Positions 52,565-61,569 are shown, numbered from the stretch's first letter. The stretch: DNA of 64,000 nucleotides from CAVOGJ01 sp963695405 (GCA_963695405.1 CAVOGJ010000003.1:1-64000); one strand, 5' to 3'. Numbers and translations: made by a program. The notes: generated from the sequence alone by a model not told the origin.

Positions 52565-54280
52565 TCACGCCGCATGTCGTCGCGGCGAGGAAAGATTGAA
52601 GAGCCCGAAGATCTCGGATTCGCTCAGCCCACTCCCGGTCGTTGCATGCGCCTGCGAAAGCATGACATCAAACAATTCGCGTTTCTGCTGCAGCACCTCG
52701 TCGATCCGTTCTTCAATCGTCGCGGCCGACACAAAGCGAGTCACGGTCACCGGGCCCGCCGCGCCGATACGATGGGCCCGATTGATGGCCTGATCCTCCA
52801 CGGCCGGGTTCCACCAGCGATCAAAGAGAAAGACATACTCGGAAAACTGCAAATTCAACCCAACGCTACCGGCACCGTAGCTCATCAGCAACGCGCTACA
52901 ATTCGCATCCTCACGAAATTGTTGCAGGATCGGGTCACGCCGTTTCTGGGCAATTTTTCCATGGTACTCCAGCGGTGCGAACCGGCTCAGCCGTCGGCTG
53001 ATCCGTTGAATCGAGTCAACCCATTGGCTGAAGACAATCGCTTTCTTGCCACTGGCGGCGACTTCCTCGAGATCCGCTTCCAATCGATCGAGCTTCGCAC
53101 TCTCCTCCGTAACCGGATCGAAATTACAAATCTGCTTCAAACGCAAAACCAACTCAAAGACATGTTGAATCGTGGCGGCTTCCCCCATGTCGGTTAGCCG
53201 CACCACCCCCTGCTCTTCCGCCATTTCGTACGATTCGCGCTGGGCCGCCGTCAGTTCCAGCCGCGGGTCACAATACATCTTGGGCGGCAAGTCGGTCAGC
53301 ACCTGGTCCTTGGTACGGCGAAGGATGTAGTCGCTGGCGACGCGTCCCATGCGACGGGGAGTCATCTGCGCGGATAGAAATCCGGGCGACAGGAATTCAA
53401 AAATACCAAGCAAATCCTCGGCACTATTCTCTACGGGAGTTCCGGTTAGCGCCCAACTTCGGTTTCGCTTCACGGCCCGCGCAATCTGGCTTGTCGTACT
53501 CGCTCGATTCTTGATGCGCTGCGCTTCGTCGAGCACCATCAGGTCGAACGAACGAGTGTCTTCGGTGAGCGCTTCCCGATCGCGGACCAGTAATTCGTAA
53601 TTGGCGATCTTCACCGGAGTTGTTTCCAGATCCCACTGCCAGTGCCTTTGCGCTCGGGGCCCCTCGATGATGGCCACCGGGATTTCCGGCGCCCACAAGG
53701 CAAACTCCCGCTTCCAATTCGAGACAAGCGGCTTCGGGCAGACAAGCAACACTGAGCGGACTTCTTGCGTCCGCAACAGCAAACGAATCGAGGTGATCGC
53801 CTGCATCGTCTTTCCCAAGCCCATCTCGTCGGCCAGGACGGCGGCGACGCGGGGGTAGAGAAAGCCGACGCCTGCCATTTGATAAGGAAAGGGTTCGAAT
53901 GCGAAGTCAAACGATTCGGAACGGAGCCAAGTTTCCAGCGGAGGCTGTAGTAAATAGAACAGGCGATCGGCCAACCGGATGGCATCTTTTGGTGGTTGCA
54001 TCCGCGTGACAGTCGGCGCTTGCCGCCGTGCCGATGCGGAGGAAGCAGAGGAACGCGTGTTGTTGGTCGCAGGCGACGACGCCATGACGGATGCCGCGTG
54101 AAAGGCGTAGCTAGTGACTTTCACGTCGGCTGCCGTCACTCGAACCGAAACCACAGGCACCGACTCTGCCGTTAATTCCGTCGAGGCGACATCGACCTTC
54201 AGCTTACGACGCAACGCGGCGTTCCAACCCGTCGCAAACGCTTTCACGGGGATCTTTGGCAATCGAGACGGCTCGCTCAA
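52565..54280 (-). CDS. SNF2-family DEAD/DEAH-like helicase
   Basis: A 571-residue Swi2/Snf2 ATPase. Motif I DEMGLGKTMQ (GLGKT 154-158), motif II DEAQRIKN (251-258), motif III ALTGTPVENS, then the C-lobe with IVFSQWVDS, GAGSVGLNLQFS and the arginine-finger motif QAINRAHRIG. The first 120 residues are a distinct N-terminal region with no recognised domain. Known: relatives translocate on DNA and remodel protein-DNA complexes such as RNA polymerase. The start is a TTG at 54280 with a perfect AAGGAGAT at good spacing. The upstream gene ends 73 bases away, and the gap is almost filled by a 17-bp tandem repeat. Confidence 0.9.
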   Translation of the reverse strand: MSEPSRLPKIPVKAFATGWNAALRRKLKVDVASTELTAESVPVVSVRVTAADVKVTSYAFHAASVMASSPATNNTRSSASSASARRQAPTVTRMQPPKDAIRLADRLFYLLQPPLETWLRSESFDFAFEPFPYQMAGVGFLYPRVAAVLADEMGLGKTMQAITSIRLLLRTQEVRSVLLVCPKPLVSNWKREFALWAPEIPVAIIEGPRAQRHWQWDLETTPVKIANYELLVRDREALTEDTRSFDLMVLDEAQRIKNRASTTSQIARAVKRNRSWALTGTPVENSAEDLLGIFEFLSPGFLSAQMTPRRMGRVASDYILRRTKDQVLTDLPPKMYCDPRLELTAAQRESYEMAEEQGVVRLTDMGEAATIQHVFELVLRLKQICNFDPVTEESAKLDRLEADLEEVAASGKKAIVFSQWVDSIQRISRRLSRFAPLEYHGKIAQKRRDPILQQFREDANCSALLMSYGAGSVGLNLQFSEYVFLFDRWWNPAVEDQAINRAHRIGAAGPVTVTRFVSAATIEERIDEVLQQKRELFDVMLSQAHATTGSGLSESEIFGLFNLSSPRRHAA

Positions 54281-54293
54281 CGGTATCTCCTTG

Positions 54294-54361
54294 CCTTTAC
54301 GACTACGACGCCTTTACGACTACGACGCCTTTACGACTACGACGCCTTTACGACTACGACG
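54294..54361 (-). repeat. Four perfect copies of a 17-bp tandem repeat
   Basis: Units CCTTTACGACTACGACG at 54294, 54311, 54328 and 54345, all identical. On the minus strand each reads CGTCGTAGTCGTAAAGG. The upstream gene's TAG stop lies in the last unit (54354-54356), and the final AAAGG adjoins the Shine-Dalgarno of the SNF2 gene. Copy number would change the spacing of these two genes. Confidence 0.9.
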
Positions 54362-54935
54362 CCTTCGCGGGGCGCTGCGCCTCTTGGACCGCCTCGCGGA
54401 TGCGGACGAATGGTTCATCGAGCGCCATGCCGTCCGCCCAGGTGTGCCAGAGTTCCTCGGCAACGTGCTGGTCCGTCGCGAAACAAGATGGGAGCGAAAG
54501 CTGGTATTCGCCCAATCGAAACGTATGCCACTTCGCCGTCCGGTGAACTCCCGTTGGCTGATCGAGGCCGCCATCACCGGCCACATGGGATCCGATCGCC
54601 GGCGGCTCCGCCGGCAAGAGCTGGAACGTCGGGACGTCGGCGAGCGGCCGGGACTCGGCGATTTCCATCACGTCGCTCAGCAACAGATCGGGCAGCATTT
54701 TAGCGCGATCGAACAAGGCTCCCGCGATTTGCTCGCCATACAGGTAAGACTTGAGAATGGCGCCGTAGAGAATTTCTTGAGCTCGACTGGGTTGCACCGG
54801 CGCTGTGCAGTGAAATTCCAAAGGGCGGGCCCGCGCGTTCAAGAGCAGGTATCCACCGATGTGGCCCACCGCATCATCGTGGGTGATCGTCACAAATCCA
54901 AATGTCGGTTCGTGGTCCGAAGAGTTCTTCTTCAT
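54354..54935 (-). CDS. Conserved-looking protein paired with SNF2 helicase, unknown function
   Basis: A 193-residue soluble protein starting MKKNSSDHEPTFGFVTITHDD. It has a distinctive N-terminal region (GGYLLLNARARPLEFHCTAPVQPSRAQEILYG, key parts GGYLLLN and PLEFHCTAPV), then LYGEQIAGALFDRAKMLPDLLLSD, and a more variable C-terminal half. No catalytic motif was recognised. The ATG at 54935 is preferred; the frame extends 33 codons further. It lies immediately upstream of the SNF2 gene on the same strand. A functional pair is inferred from adjacency only. Confidence 0.75.
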   Translation of the reverse strand: MKKNSSDHEPTFGFVTITHDDAVGHIGGYLLLNARARPLEFHCTAPVQPSRAQEILYGAILKSYLYGEQIAGALFDRAKMLPDLLLSDVMEIAESRPLADVPTFQLLPAEPPAIGSHVAGDGGLDQPTGVHRTAKWHTFRLGEYQLSLPSCFATDQHVAEELWHTWADGMALDEPFVRIREAVQEAQRPAKAS

Positions 54936-55094
54936 AGCACCCAATCGAATGACACGACGCTGAGCACAAGTCATGATCTGACTTGATGAAGATCGGGTGA
55001 GCCGAGGTGGATACTTTAAGATGGGCCCTGTCAAGCCTATATCTGCGTCAAACTTTGATGGTTAATCCTTATTTGCATGGCGGCTGTGAATTGC

Positions 55095-55124
55095 TAGACA
55101 CCTCTACTGGAGGGTGGTTATACT
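55095..55124 (+). promoter_or_regulatory. Sigma70-like promoter upstream of 55192 gene
   Basis: TAGACA (55095-55100), an 18-base spacer and TATACT (55119-55124); each hexamer differs from consensus at one position. The start codon is 68 bases downstream. Called from pattern only. Confidence 0.5.
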
Positions 55125-55191
55125 AGGGCGAAGCAGCAAGTTGCCTCGACTTGTTCCCCCGAACATTAGCGACTCCCCGGAGTGATTTCAT

Positions 55192-55725
55192 ATGGCACCG
55201 AAACCGCAATCAAGCGAGCTCTTCACGCACATCGATGTTTCCGCCCATCCGAGTTCGGCCAGGAATCGAAACGACGATGTTTCGAATGCGGATATTGCCA
55301 TCTTGCTTCAGCATCTGATCGCGGGACAGGATCGTCAAAACGAACTGCTTGAGGAGTTGGTACAACAGACCACCGCGGCGCAGCGGCAGCGGGCTAACGA
55401 ATTGGGACAGTGGAAGGAAGCGAATCCGGCACTAGCGCGGCGCTGTCGTAACGCGGCCGAGGCCCTGAGCGGCGTCCAAACCGAATTTCTCCGTTCCCTG
55501 ACGGAGGAAATTACCGACAACGCCGATGGCTTCATGGAGGGAGAATTCCTGTTAAATGAATTCGTGGATCGGTTTGGCCCACGACTGGCCCACCTTAATG
55601 GGGTACTGCAGGTTCTCTCGCAACTCAGTTCCGTACCCACGAGCGGTGCGGCGACCAGCTCAGCCTGCCACGGTGGGCTCCTTCGCTCCAGGGCGGTAGT
55701 TTCTTTTGTGCCCGGCAGTGCATGA
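55192..55725 (+). CDS. Helical protein of unknown function
   Basis: A 177-residue soluble protein. The central part (IAILLQHLIAGQDRQNELLEELVQQTTAAQRQRANELGQWKEANPALARRC, best located at about residues 35-85; key QDRQNELLEEL) is strongly helical and probably coiled coil. It is followed by an acidic helix EITDNADGFMEGEFLLNEFVDRFGP. The last 30 residues are less ordered and could be affected by a nearby indel. GGAGTGATTTCAT places a Shine-Dalgarno before the ATG. No named domain. Confidence 0.7.
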   Translation: MAPKPQSSELFTHIDVSAHPSSARNRNDDVSNADIAILLQHLIAGQDRQNELLEELVQQTTAAQRQRANELGQWKEANPALARRCRNAAEALSGVQTEFLRSLTEEITDNADGFMEGEFLLNEFVDRFGPRLAHLNGVLQVLSQLSSVPTSGAATSSACHGGLLRSRAVVSFVPGSA

Positions 55726-55951
55726 ACCTCTTCTCGCCATCCTGGCGGAAAACGGGGTCGACGACTCGACTTGAGTTACGATTTTCCCGATCGCCAACCC
55801 TGCTTCGCTGAAGGAACTTGTCGTGCCCGTGCCGCGGAGCTGGACTGAGACTGGTCGTTCACGGAGGAAAGACTATCCTTACGGTACGGAGACCAGGCGG
55901 GCAACAGCGCCGTCACTTGGGATGAAAAGTCAACGCAGCTGAGGCTCGTCC

Positions 55952-57097
55952 ATGACAGCAGACACATCGGGAATGAAAGAGGCCACTTCCGTCGAATTGT
56001 CCACGGCCGTCGATGAAGCAAGAAAGCAACTCGACCAGCACGCCCACGAAATGGTGCAATGGCATTTCCACGAATCCACCGGATGCCCATTCTGGCTCGC
56101 CAAGAAGTCCGAATTGAACTTTGATCCGCTGAAAGAGATCCAAACCTATAATGATCTCAAGAAATTTCCTCCCTTCGAGGATGAGTGGCTGCGCGGCGGC
56201 CCGGTTCGGCGGTGGGTTCCAAAGGGCCTGGCAGATCGGCCGGTCTACGTCTTCGAAACCGGCGGCACGACCGGGATTCCCAAGAGCCGGGTCGTGATCG
56301 ATGACTTTCGTATCGACTACGAGCTATTCAGCGACACGCTACCCGACAAGTACTTCCCGCGGGGAGCCAACTGGTTGATGCTGGGCCCCTCGGGTCCGCG
56401 TCGGTTGCGGCTGGCGGTCGAGCACCTGTGTCAATATCGAGGCGGCATTTGCTTCTGCATCGATCTCGACCCGCGATGGGTGATCAAGCTGATCAAAAAA
56501 GGTTGGATGGAGCACCTCGAGGAGTACAAGAAGCATTGCATTGACCAGGCAATTACTGTGCTAACCGCGGGGCACGACATCAAGTGCATCTTCGCGACTC
56601 CAAAACTGCTCGAGGCATTGGCGTTGGCGTTGGAAGACCGCGGGACGAGCATCCCGGAACTTGGCGTGACCGGTATTTTTTCCGGAGGCACCGAGTTTAC
56701 TCCACAGTGGACTCGGTATTGCATCGAAGAGCTGCTCGGCGGGCTGCCGGAAGAAAGTGGGGTTTACATGACACCCACCTATGGCAACACCCTCATGGGC
56801 CTGGCGTGCAGCCGGCCCGTCACGCCAGCGGACGGCTACACTATTGCTTACTACGCGCCGCAACCGCGAGCGGTTACCGAGGTAGTCGATTTTGATGATA
56901 CGAATCGAGTTGTGGATTATGGGGCAACGGGACGCGTCAAGCTGACGACGCTTACCAAGGAATTCTTCGTCCCCGGGTTTCTCGAGCGCGACGAAGGAGA
57001 ACGTGAGCAACCCTGCGCACATTTCCCTTGGGACGGTGTGAGTGGCGTTCGCCCCTACCACAAACTCCAAGCAGCTACGACGGTCGGCGTCTACTGA
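55952..57097 (+). CDS. Adenylate-forming enzyme, phenylacetate-CoA ligase/EhpF-like
   Basis: A 381-residue member of the AMP-binding superfamily. YVFETGGTTGIPKSRVVIDD contains the P-loop-like signature of adenylate-forming enzymes (TGGTTGxPK). GVTGIFSGGTEFTPQW and YMTPTYGNTLMGLA correspond to the later A-motifs, and YDYGATGRVKLTTLTKEFFVPGFLERD (here VVDYGATGRVKLTTL) to the conserved hinge approach. It lacks the large C-terminal domain of classical ligases, as in phenylacetate-CoA ligase and EhpF-type proteins. No carrier protein or synthase is nearby. Substrate unknown. GAGG precedes the ATG. Its stop overlaps that of the convergent PQQ-propeller gene by seven bases. Confidence 0.8.
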   Translation: MTADTSGMKEATSVELSTAVDEARKQLDQHAHEMVQWHFHESTGCPFWLAKKSELNFDPLKEIQTYNDLKKFPPFEDEWLRGGPVRRWVPKGLADRPVYVFETGGTTGIPKSRVVIDDFRIDYELFSDTLPDKYFPRGANWLMLGPSGPRRLRLAVEHLCQYRGGICFCIDLDPRWVIKLIKKGWMEHLEEYKKHCIDQAITVLTAGHDIKCIFATPKLLEALALALEDRGTSIPELGVTGIFSGGTEFTPQWTRYCIEELLGGLPEESGVYMTPTYGNTLMGLACSRPVTPADGYTIAYYAPQPRAVTEVVDFDDTNRVVDYGATGRVKLTTLTKEFFVPGFLERDEGEREQPCAHFPWDGVSGVRPYHKLQAATTVGVY

Positions 57098-58386
57098 TTT
57101 GCGTCGGCGATGCAATAGAGATGATCGTAGGTCCGTAGGTAAATGCGTCCATCTACGAACACGGGCGTAGCGACTGTTTGCTCGAATACGGAGTTCGTCG
57201 CGACCAGCTGAAATTGCTCGGCATCCTTGATCACAAACGTCTTTCCGTCCTCGCGGGTCAAATAGACATGCCCGCCGGCCACCACCGGCGATGAACTGAA
57301 GGCCGTGCGGTTTTTTTCCAGGACGTTGTTCCAGAGAAAGTCACCATCGTCCGAGCGGATGCACGACACCAGCGTCTGATCCTGGCAGATGTATAGACGA
57401 TTTCCAGCTCCGCAAACCGGCGTGGGAACATCGGCCGCTTCCTCCGATTCCCACACCACGTGACTCTCGGTGACGTCTCCCTGACCGCCCAGACGGATGG
57501 CCGTAAGGGTCTTGCCCCGCGCGTAAGGAGCCAAGACCAACTCGTCGTGAACGAGTGGTGAGGCGATGGAACGAAACATCTGTGCGCCATTCGGGTTCAG
57601 CCCACCGACGCGCCACAATTCCTCACCGTCCCGGACGGCGTGTGCGGTGACATGGTCCGCCCCCAGCACGATCAGTTGCTCCTCACCATCTCGCTCGATG
57701 ATCAGCGGCGTCGTGTAACTCTGATTCGATTCGTTCGGGGCGTGAAGATTCCGGTCGACTTTCCACGCCTGTTTCCCCGTCGACTTGTCAAAGGCGACGA
57801 TGTATGAATCCCCTGTTTGCTGCACGGCGACGATCAGGAATTCTCGACTGAGGACCGGAGATGTTCCCAAATCCCACCAGAGAGTATTTGCAGCGAACTC
57901 CTGTTGGAGGTTGTTTTGCCACACCTTCTTTCCGGCGAAATCAACCGCCACCAAGTCGCCACTCTTGAAATAGAAGTAAACGCGTTCGCCGTCAGTGATC
58001 GGGGAAGAATTGGCGCTGCTGGCCTTTTGGTGGCGGACCTCGGCGGCCTGTCCCAATTCGACTTGCCAGCGACGATTTCCCTGGCGATCCAGGCAGAGTC
58101 CAATATTCTTCCCCTCTTCGCCGAAGGTAAGAAAAATGTGATCGCCCCAGATTGCGGGCGTCGAAGCACCGCGGCCCGGCAGCCGGTATTTCCATGCGAT
58201 GTTCTCGGAATCGGACCACTCCAGGGGATAATGATCCCCAGCCGCGTTGCCGTCTTGATGAGGCCCTCGCCAATTCGGCCAGTTGTCCGCCGCCACGCGA
58301 TGCACGACGCACAGGATCATGCCGAGGCACGACAACGCGATCCACAACCTGTTTTCTCCGCGTCCTTTACGCAGTCCTTTACGCAT
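57091..58386 (-). CDS. Secreted PQQ-like beta-propeller protein
   Basis: A 431-residue protein with an N-terminal signal or anchor (LWIALSCLGMILCVVHRVAA) followed by WPNWRGPHQDGNA, the typical planctomycete opening of this family. The rest is a propeller of PQQ-type repeats (KNIGLCLDRQGNRRWQVELG, DSYIVAFDKSTGKQAWKVDR, TPVFVDGRIYLRTYDHLYCI). Known: these resemble PQQ dehydrogenases or BamB but often lack enzymatic residues; function is unclear. ATG 58386 follows GAGGTG; another ATG lies at 58398. Confidence 0.85.
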   Translation of the reverse strand: MRKGLRKGRGENRLWIALSCLGMILCVVHRVAADNWPNWRGPHQDGNAAGDHYPLEWSDSENIAWKYRLPGRGASTPAIWGDHIFLTFGEEGKNIGLCLDRQGNRRWQVELGQAAEVRHQKASSANSSPITDGERVYFYFKSGDLVAVDFAGKKVWQNNLQQEFAANTLWWDLGTSPVLSREFLIVAVQQTGDSYIVAFDKSTGKQAWKVDRNLHAPNESNQSYTTPLIIERDGEEQLIVLGADHVTAHAVRDGEELWRVGGLNPNGAQMFRSIASPLVHDELVLAPYARGKTLTAIRLGGQGDVTESHVVWESEEAADVPTPVCGAGNRLYICQDQTLVSCIRSDDGDFLWNNVLEKNRTAFSSSPVVAGGHVYLTREDGKTFVIKDAEQFQLVATNSVFEQTVATPVFVDGRIYLRTYDHLYCIADANQ

Positions 58387-58533
58387 GATGCACCTCATCC
58401 CAAGAGATTCGCAATTTGGTCGCCTTCACAAGGCGGGCATGATAGCGAAATAGCTGGCACGGCGACATCCGTCGACCGCCGAGCGATCGGGGCGACGATG
58501 CCTCGACACGCGTTTCGCCCTCAGGAGCAAATG

Positions 58534-60024
58534 TTAAGCGGGGCCGAGCCCCCAGGCTCCGAGAGCAACGTCGAGGACATCGAGTCCTTCACGGAGCTGT
58601 CTTGCTCGATCCCCAGCATCACGCAGCGACCGCGACGAGTCGTCGGTTGCGGAGGGAGCCAATGTCGCCAGGAGCGGCGGCGGCGCGATCGCGGTGGACC
58701 CGACTTCGTCAATCTCGAAACCGCGTGCCTCCGTGGGCGGGGCAAACTCGAGATCGACACCAGGGATCCCGGCAGAGCCTCCACCACTTGCCGAACTGCT
58801 TAGTGCTGCGGCGGGAGTCGAATCATTGAGTGCATTGACCACGATCAACGCGTCAAACGGCGCCACGACACCATCGTTGTCGGCATCGAGAAACTGCGGA
58901 GCGGAGGGTGAAGATGTCAGTTCAGGCAACTCGCCGGAAGCAGGATCACTGAACTCGCGAAGACTGAGTTCATTGATGACGAACAGTGCATCGAGCGGCG
59001 TGACGCCATTGACGCCATCCACGTCAGCTGGCGCCTGACTATTGTGCCATGCTCGCCCCGTGTAGACGGTCGCGAAATTCTGGTCAAAGTCATTGAGTGC
59101 ACGATCAATGGTTCCGACCAAGATGATCGGATCTCCACTCATAGAAGAATAGTCGCCCGCCTCCTGCATCCGCAGCCGATAGCTGCTGGCCGCTTCGTAG
59201 GCGAAGTGAAACGCACCGAGTTCGTCCGTTACGGTGCTACGCTCATTCGCGTCAAGCGTTCCGTTATTGTTGACGTCATCGTAAACGACGATTCCTCCAC
59301 GTCCGCCTTCCGTCGCGTCTCGCACGCCATCACGATTGGTATCGAGGAACACATCGCCGTGCACGATTCCCGCCGAAAGGACGACCTCTTCGACACGTAC
59401 GATCTGAATCTGTGAACCTTGCGGTTGATAGGGCGCCGCGGATATCGCACTCAAGCGGGACGTCGGCGGAAACAGCGTCGAGAAATTTGCTCGTGGCAAA
59501 TTGGCAATCTGGTCGACGACCGACATGTCGACCACGCGGGCAAAAACAGTGAAACCGCCATTCTGATTGTCTAGGTTACCCGAATTGTCGACGAGGTTGA
59601 TGAAATACTGATTTGTCGCGCTGTCGGGGTCGCCACCCAGTTTGGCCATCGCCACCGTACCCCGCGTATTGGAGATAGCGAATTCGTTTTCGATCGGCGC
59701 ATCGGTGGGTACCTCGGCAAAGAGGGCTGGATCTGCCGACGATGGATTTTGGGGAAATAGATCGGTGCTGGCGCTGAACCCGCCGCCTTGCAAAACAAAA
59801 TTCGGAACGAGGCGATGGAAAATTGAATTGACGAAATCGCCGTCCTCCACGTAATTCAGGAAATTCTGCACGGTACCGGGGGCGGCCGTGTCGAAGAATT
59901 CGAAGTCAATGTCGCCCACATTCGTCTTGAGCGTGGCGGTCGCCAGGGACCCCGCGTGAAGCACCTCTCGGCGTTCGAGAAGTTCCAGGCAGAGGGGTCG
60001 ATGTCGTGAAATCGCGAGAGGCAT
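58534..60024 (-). CDS. Exported cyclophilin-type peptidyl-prolyl isomerase with SdrD-like and dockerin-like domains
   Basis: A 496-residue multidomain protein. The N-terminus LCLELLERREVLHA is the planctomycete LExLExRxLL-type motif of large exported proteins. Residues about 27-210 are a cyclophilin PPIase domain (FFDTAAPGTVQNFLNYV, FHRLVPNFVLQGG, NTRGTVAMAKLGGDPDSATNQYFINL; key NQYFINL). A Cna/SdrD B-like segment follows (GDVFLDTNRDGVRDATEGG), then two EF-hand-like dockerin repeats (ADVDGVNGVTPLDALFVINEL and LDADNDGVVAPFDALIVVNAL). The C-terminus is variable. Inference: a surface or extracellular foldase that docks to another protein. Confidence 0.87.
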   Translation of the reverse strand: MPLAISRHRPLCLELLERREVLHAGSLATATLKTNVGDIDFEFFDTAAPGTVQNFLNYVEDGDFVNSIFHRLVPNFVLQGGGFSASTDLFPQNPSSADPALFAEVPTDAPIENEFAISNTRGTVAMAKLGGDPDSATNQYFINLVDNSGNLDNQNGGFTVFARVVDMSVVDQIANLPRANFSTLFPPTSRLSAISAAPYQPQGSQIQIVRVEEVVLSAGIVHGDVFLDTNRDGVRDATEGGRGGIVVYDDVNNNGTLDANERSTVTDELGAFHFAYEAASSYRLRMQEAGDYSSMSGDPIILVGTIDRALNDFDQNFATVYTGRAWHNSQAPADVDGVNGVTPLDALFVINELSLREFSDPASGELPELTSSPSAPQFLDADNDGVVAPFDALIVVNALNDSTPAAALSSSASGGGSAGIPGVDLEFAPPTEARGFEIDEVGSTAIAPPPLLATLAPSATDDSSRSLRDAGDRARQLREGLDVLDVALGAWGLGPA

Positions 60025-60200
60025 GCTGGTGTCTTTGGTGTCTTATTACTGGGCTCGGCACGGAAAGATCTGGCGATTCGCAGGGACTGCTAAAGCTATT
60101 TATTCTAATTGCCTGTTGCGGATCGCTCAATCAATTTGAGTACGCGGAAGGCCGTTCGCATTGGCGAGTGGCGCGATTTTGACGGAAAAGTGGCCGACAC

Positions 60201-60219
60201 CGACGCGAATTTCGCGTCG
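60201..60219. promoter_or_regulatory. Perfect palindrome between two minus-strand genes
   Basis: CGACGCGAA-T-TTCGCGTCG, nine-base arms, about 40 bases after the stop of the oxidoreductase gene. The one-base centre makes it look like an operator or a protein-binding palindrome more than a terminator; no T run follows directly. Confidence 0.4.
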
Positions 60220-60258
60220 CCAGGTGGCGTTTGGGGGCCCCGCTTCCGTCATTCGCTG

Positions 60259-61569
60259 CTAGACAAAGGAGGTGATTCCCGGGATAGCGACGGGCGGCTC
60301 TTCGACGTCGTTCCAAGCGTAGTTCGCTGGGCCCAGCCTTTCCTGGCTGGCAGTGACTTGGTCCCAGGAAAGGAGTTGCCCGGTATAAGTTGCCATGCGT
60401 CCCATGATGGCGATCATCGTGCTATTGCACATATAGTCGCCGTTGTCGATTGGATCGCCCCGGCGAATCGAGGCGAATAGGTGTTGATGTTCGACATCAT
60501 ACATACTGGGCGACTTTTTCTGGTAATGCCACGTGCCATCCTTGCCTTCAATCCGATTCGCAATGATCCAGGCTTTTCCGTGGGTACCCAGCACGACTTC
60601 CTCGACATCGTTGGCACATCCTGACTGTTGGCGGCAGGTAAAATACACTTTGACTCCGCTCGGATATTCGAACGTCACGGTGTGGTGGTCATAGATGTTT
60701 CCAAATTGGGATCCGGTGCGTTGCTGGCGGCCGCCCAAGCCGACAGCAGAGGTGGGACTGGCGTCACCATTCAGCCATGCCGTCTTGTCGAGGCTGTGGA
60801 TCGCCTGCTCGACAATATGGTCGCCGGAGAGCCAGGTGTAATAAAGCCAGTTCCTTACCTGATATTCCATGCGGCTCCAGTCAGGCTTGTCGCCGCGGTG
60901 CCAGAGCGTCCCCGTGTTGTAGGCCGATTGAATGGCGACCAGATCACCAATCGCGCCGTCCTGAATACGCCGGATCGTTTCGACAACCGCCGGTTCGTAG
61001 CGCCAACATAACCCAGATACGACGGCCAGGCCTTTTTGCCGGGCGATCGCGCAGGCAGCCTGCACGCGTTTCACCCCCGGGGCGTCGACCGCAATCGGCT
61101 TTTCGATGAAACAGTGTTTGCCGGCCGCAACCACCGCTTCGAAATGCTGCGGTCGAAAGTGCGGCGGTGTGGCGAGGATGACGACGTCGACGTCCGCATC
61201 GATCACGCGTTGGTACGCATCAAAGCCGACGAAACAATTGTCCTCGGTAACCGCGTACTTGCCTGCCGGCGCCGAGCTTTCCATCGTCTGCTGTGCCAGC
61301 TTGATGCGGTCGGCGAAGGTATCGCCCATGGCCACGAGCTTGCAGTTTTCGTCGGCCATCATGGCGTTGACCGCAGCTCCCGAGCCACGGCCGCCGCAAC
61401 CGACGAGCCCAATGCGGAGGCAATCGTCTCCGCTCGCATGAACGGCTCGTGGGATCGCCAGCGTCCCAGCCACCGCCGTCCCTGCAATGGCCTGCCGCAG
61501 GAATTCCCTGCGGACCGTCTGATGCTCCAGCGGGTCTCGGCCTTGTGTCGTTTCTGTTGGCGAAGGCAT
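60259..61569 (-). CDS. Tat-exported Gfo/Idh/MocA family oxidoreductase
   Basis: A 436-residue NAD(P)-dependent oxidoreductase. A Tat signal (VRREFLRQAIAGTAVAGTLA) is followed by the Rossmann loop LRIGLVGCGGRGSGAAV, VVILATPPHFRPQHFEAVVAAGKHCFIEKP (key GKHCFIEKP) and the C-terminal substrate domain with YTWLSGDHIVEQAIHSLD. Known: planctomycetes carry many such exported proteins, acting on sugars or derivatives. TAGGAG precedes the ATG at 61569. The TIM-barrel isomerase gene lies 102 bases upstream on the same strand, so the two may act on the same sugar. Confidence 0.9.
   Translation of the reverse strand: MPSPTETTQGRDPLEHQTVRREFLRQAIAGTAVAGTLAIPRAVHASGDDCLRIGLVGCGGRGSGAAVNAMMADENCKLVAMGDTFADRIKLAQQTMESSAPAGKYAVTEDNCFVGFDAYQRVIDADVDVVILATPPHFRPQHFEAVVAAGKHCFIEKPIAVDAPGVKRVQAACAIARQKGLAVVSGLCWRYEPAVVETIRRIQDGAIGDLVAIQSAYNTGTLWHRGDKPDWSRMEYQVRNWLYYTWLSGDHIVEQAIHSLDKTAWLNGDASPTSAVGLGGRQQRTGSQFGNIYDHHTVTFEYPSGVKVYFTCRQQSGCANDVEEVVLGTHGKAWIIANRIEGKDGTWHYQKKSPSMYDVEHQHLFASIRRGDPIDNGDYMCNSTMIAIMGRMATYTGQLLSWDQVTASQERLGPANYAWNDVEEPPVAIPGITSFV

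Noticed and set aside
57817..58803. Plus-strand open frame of 328 codons
   Set aside because: Antisense to the PQQ-propeller gene and the cyclophilin gene.
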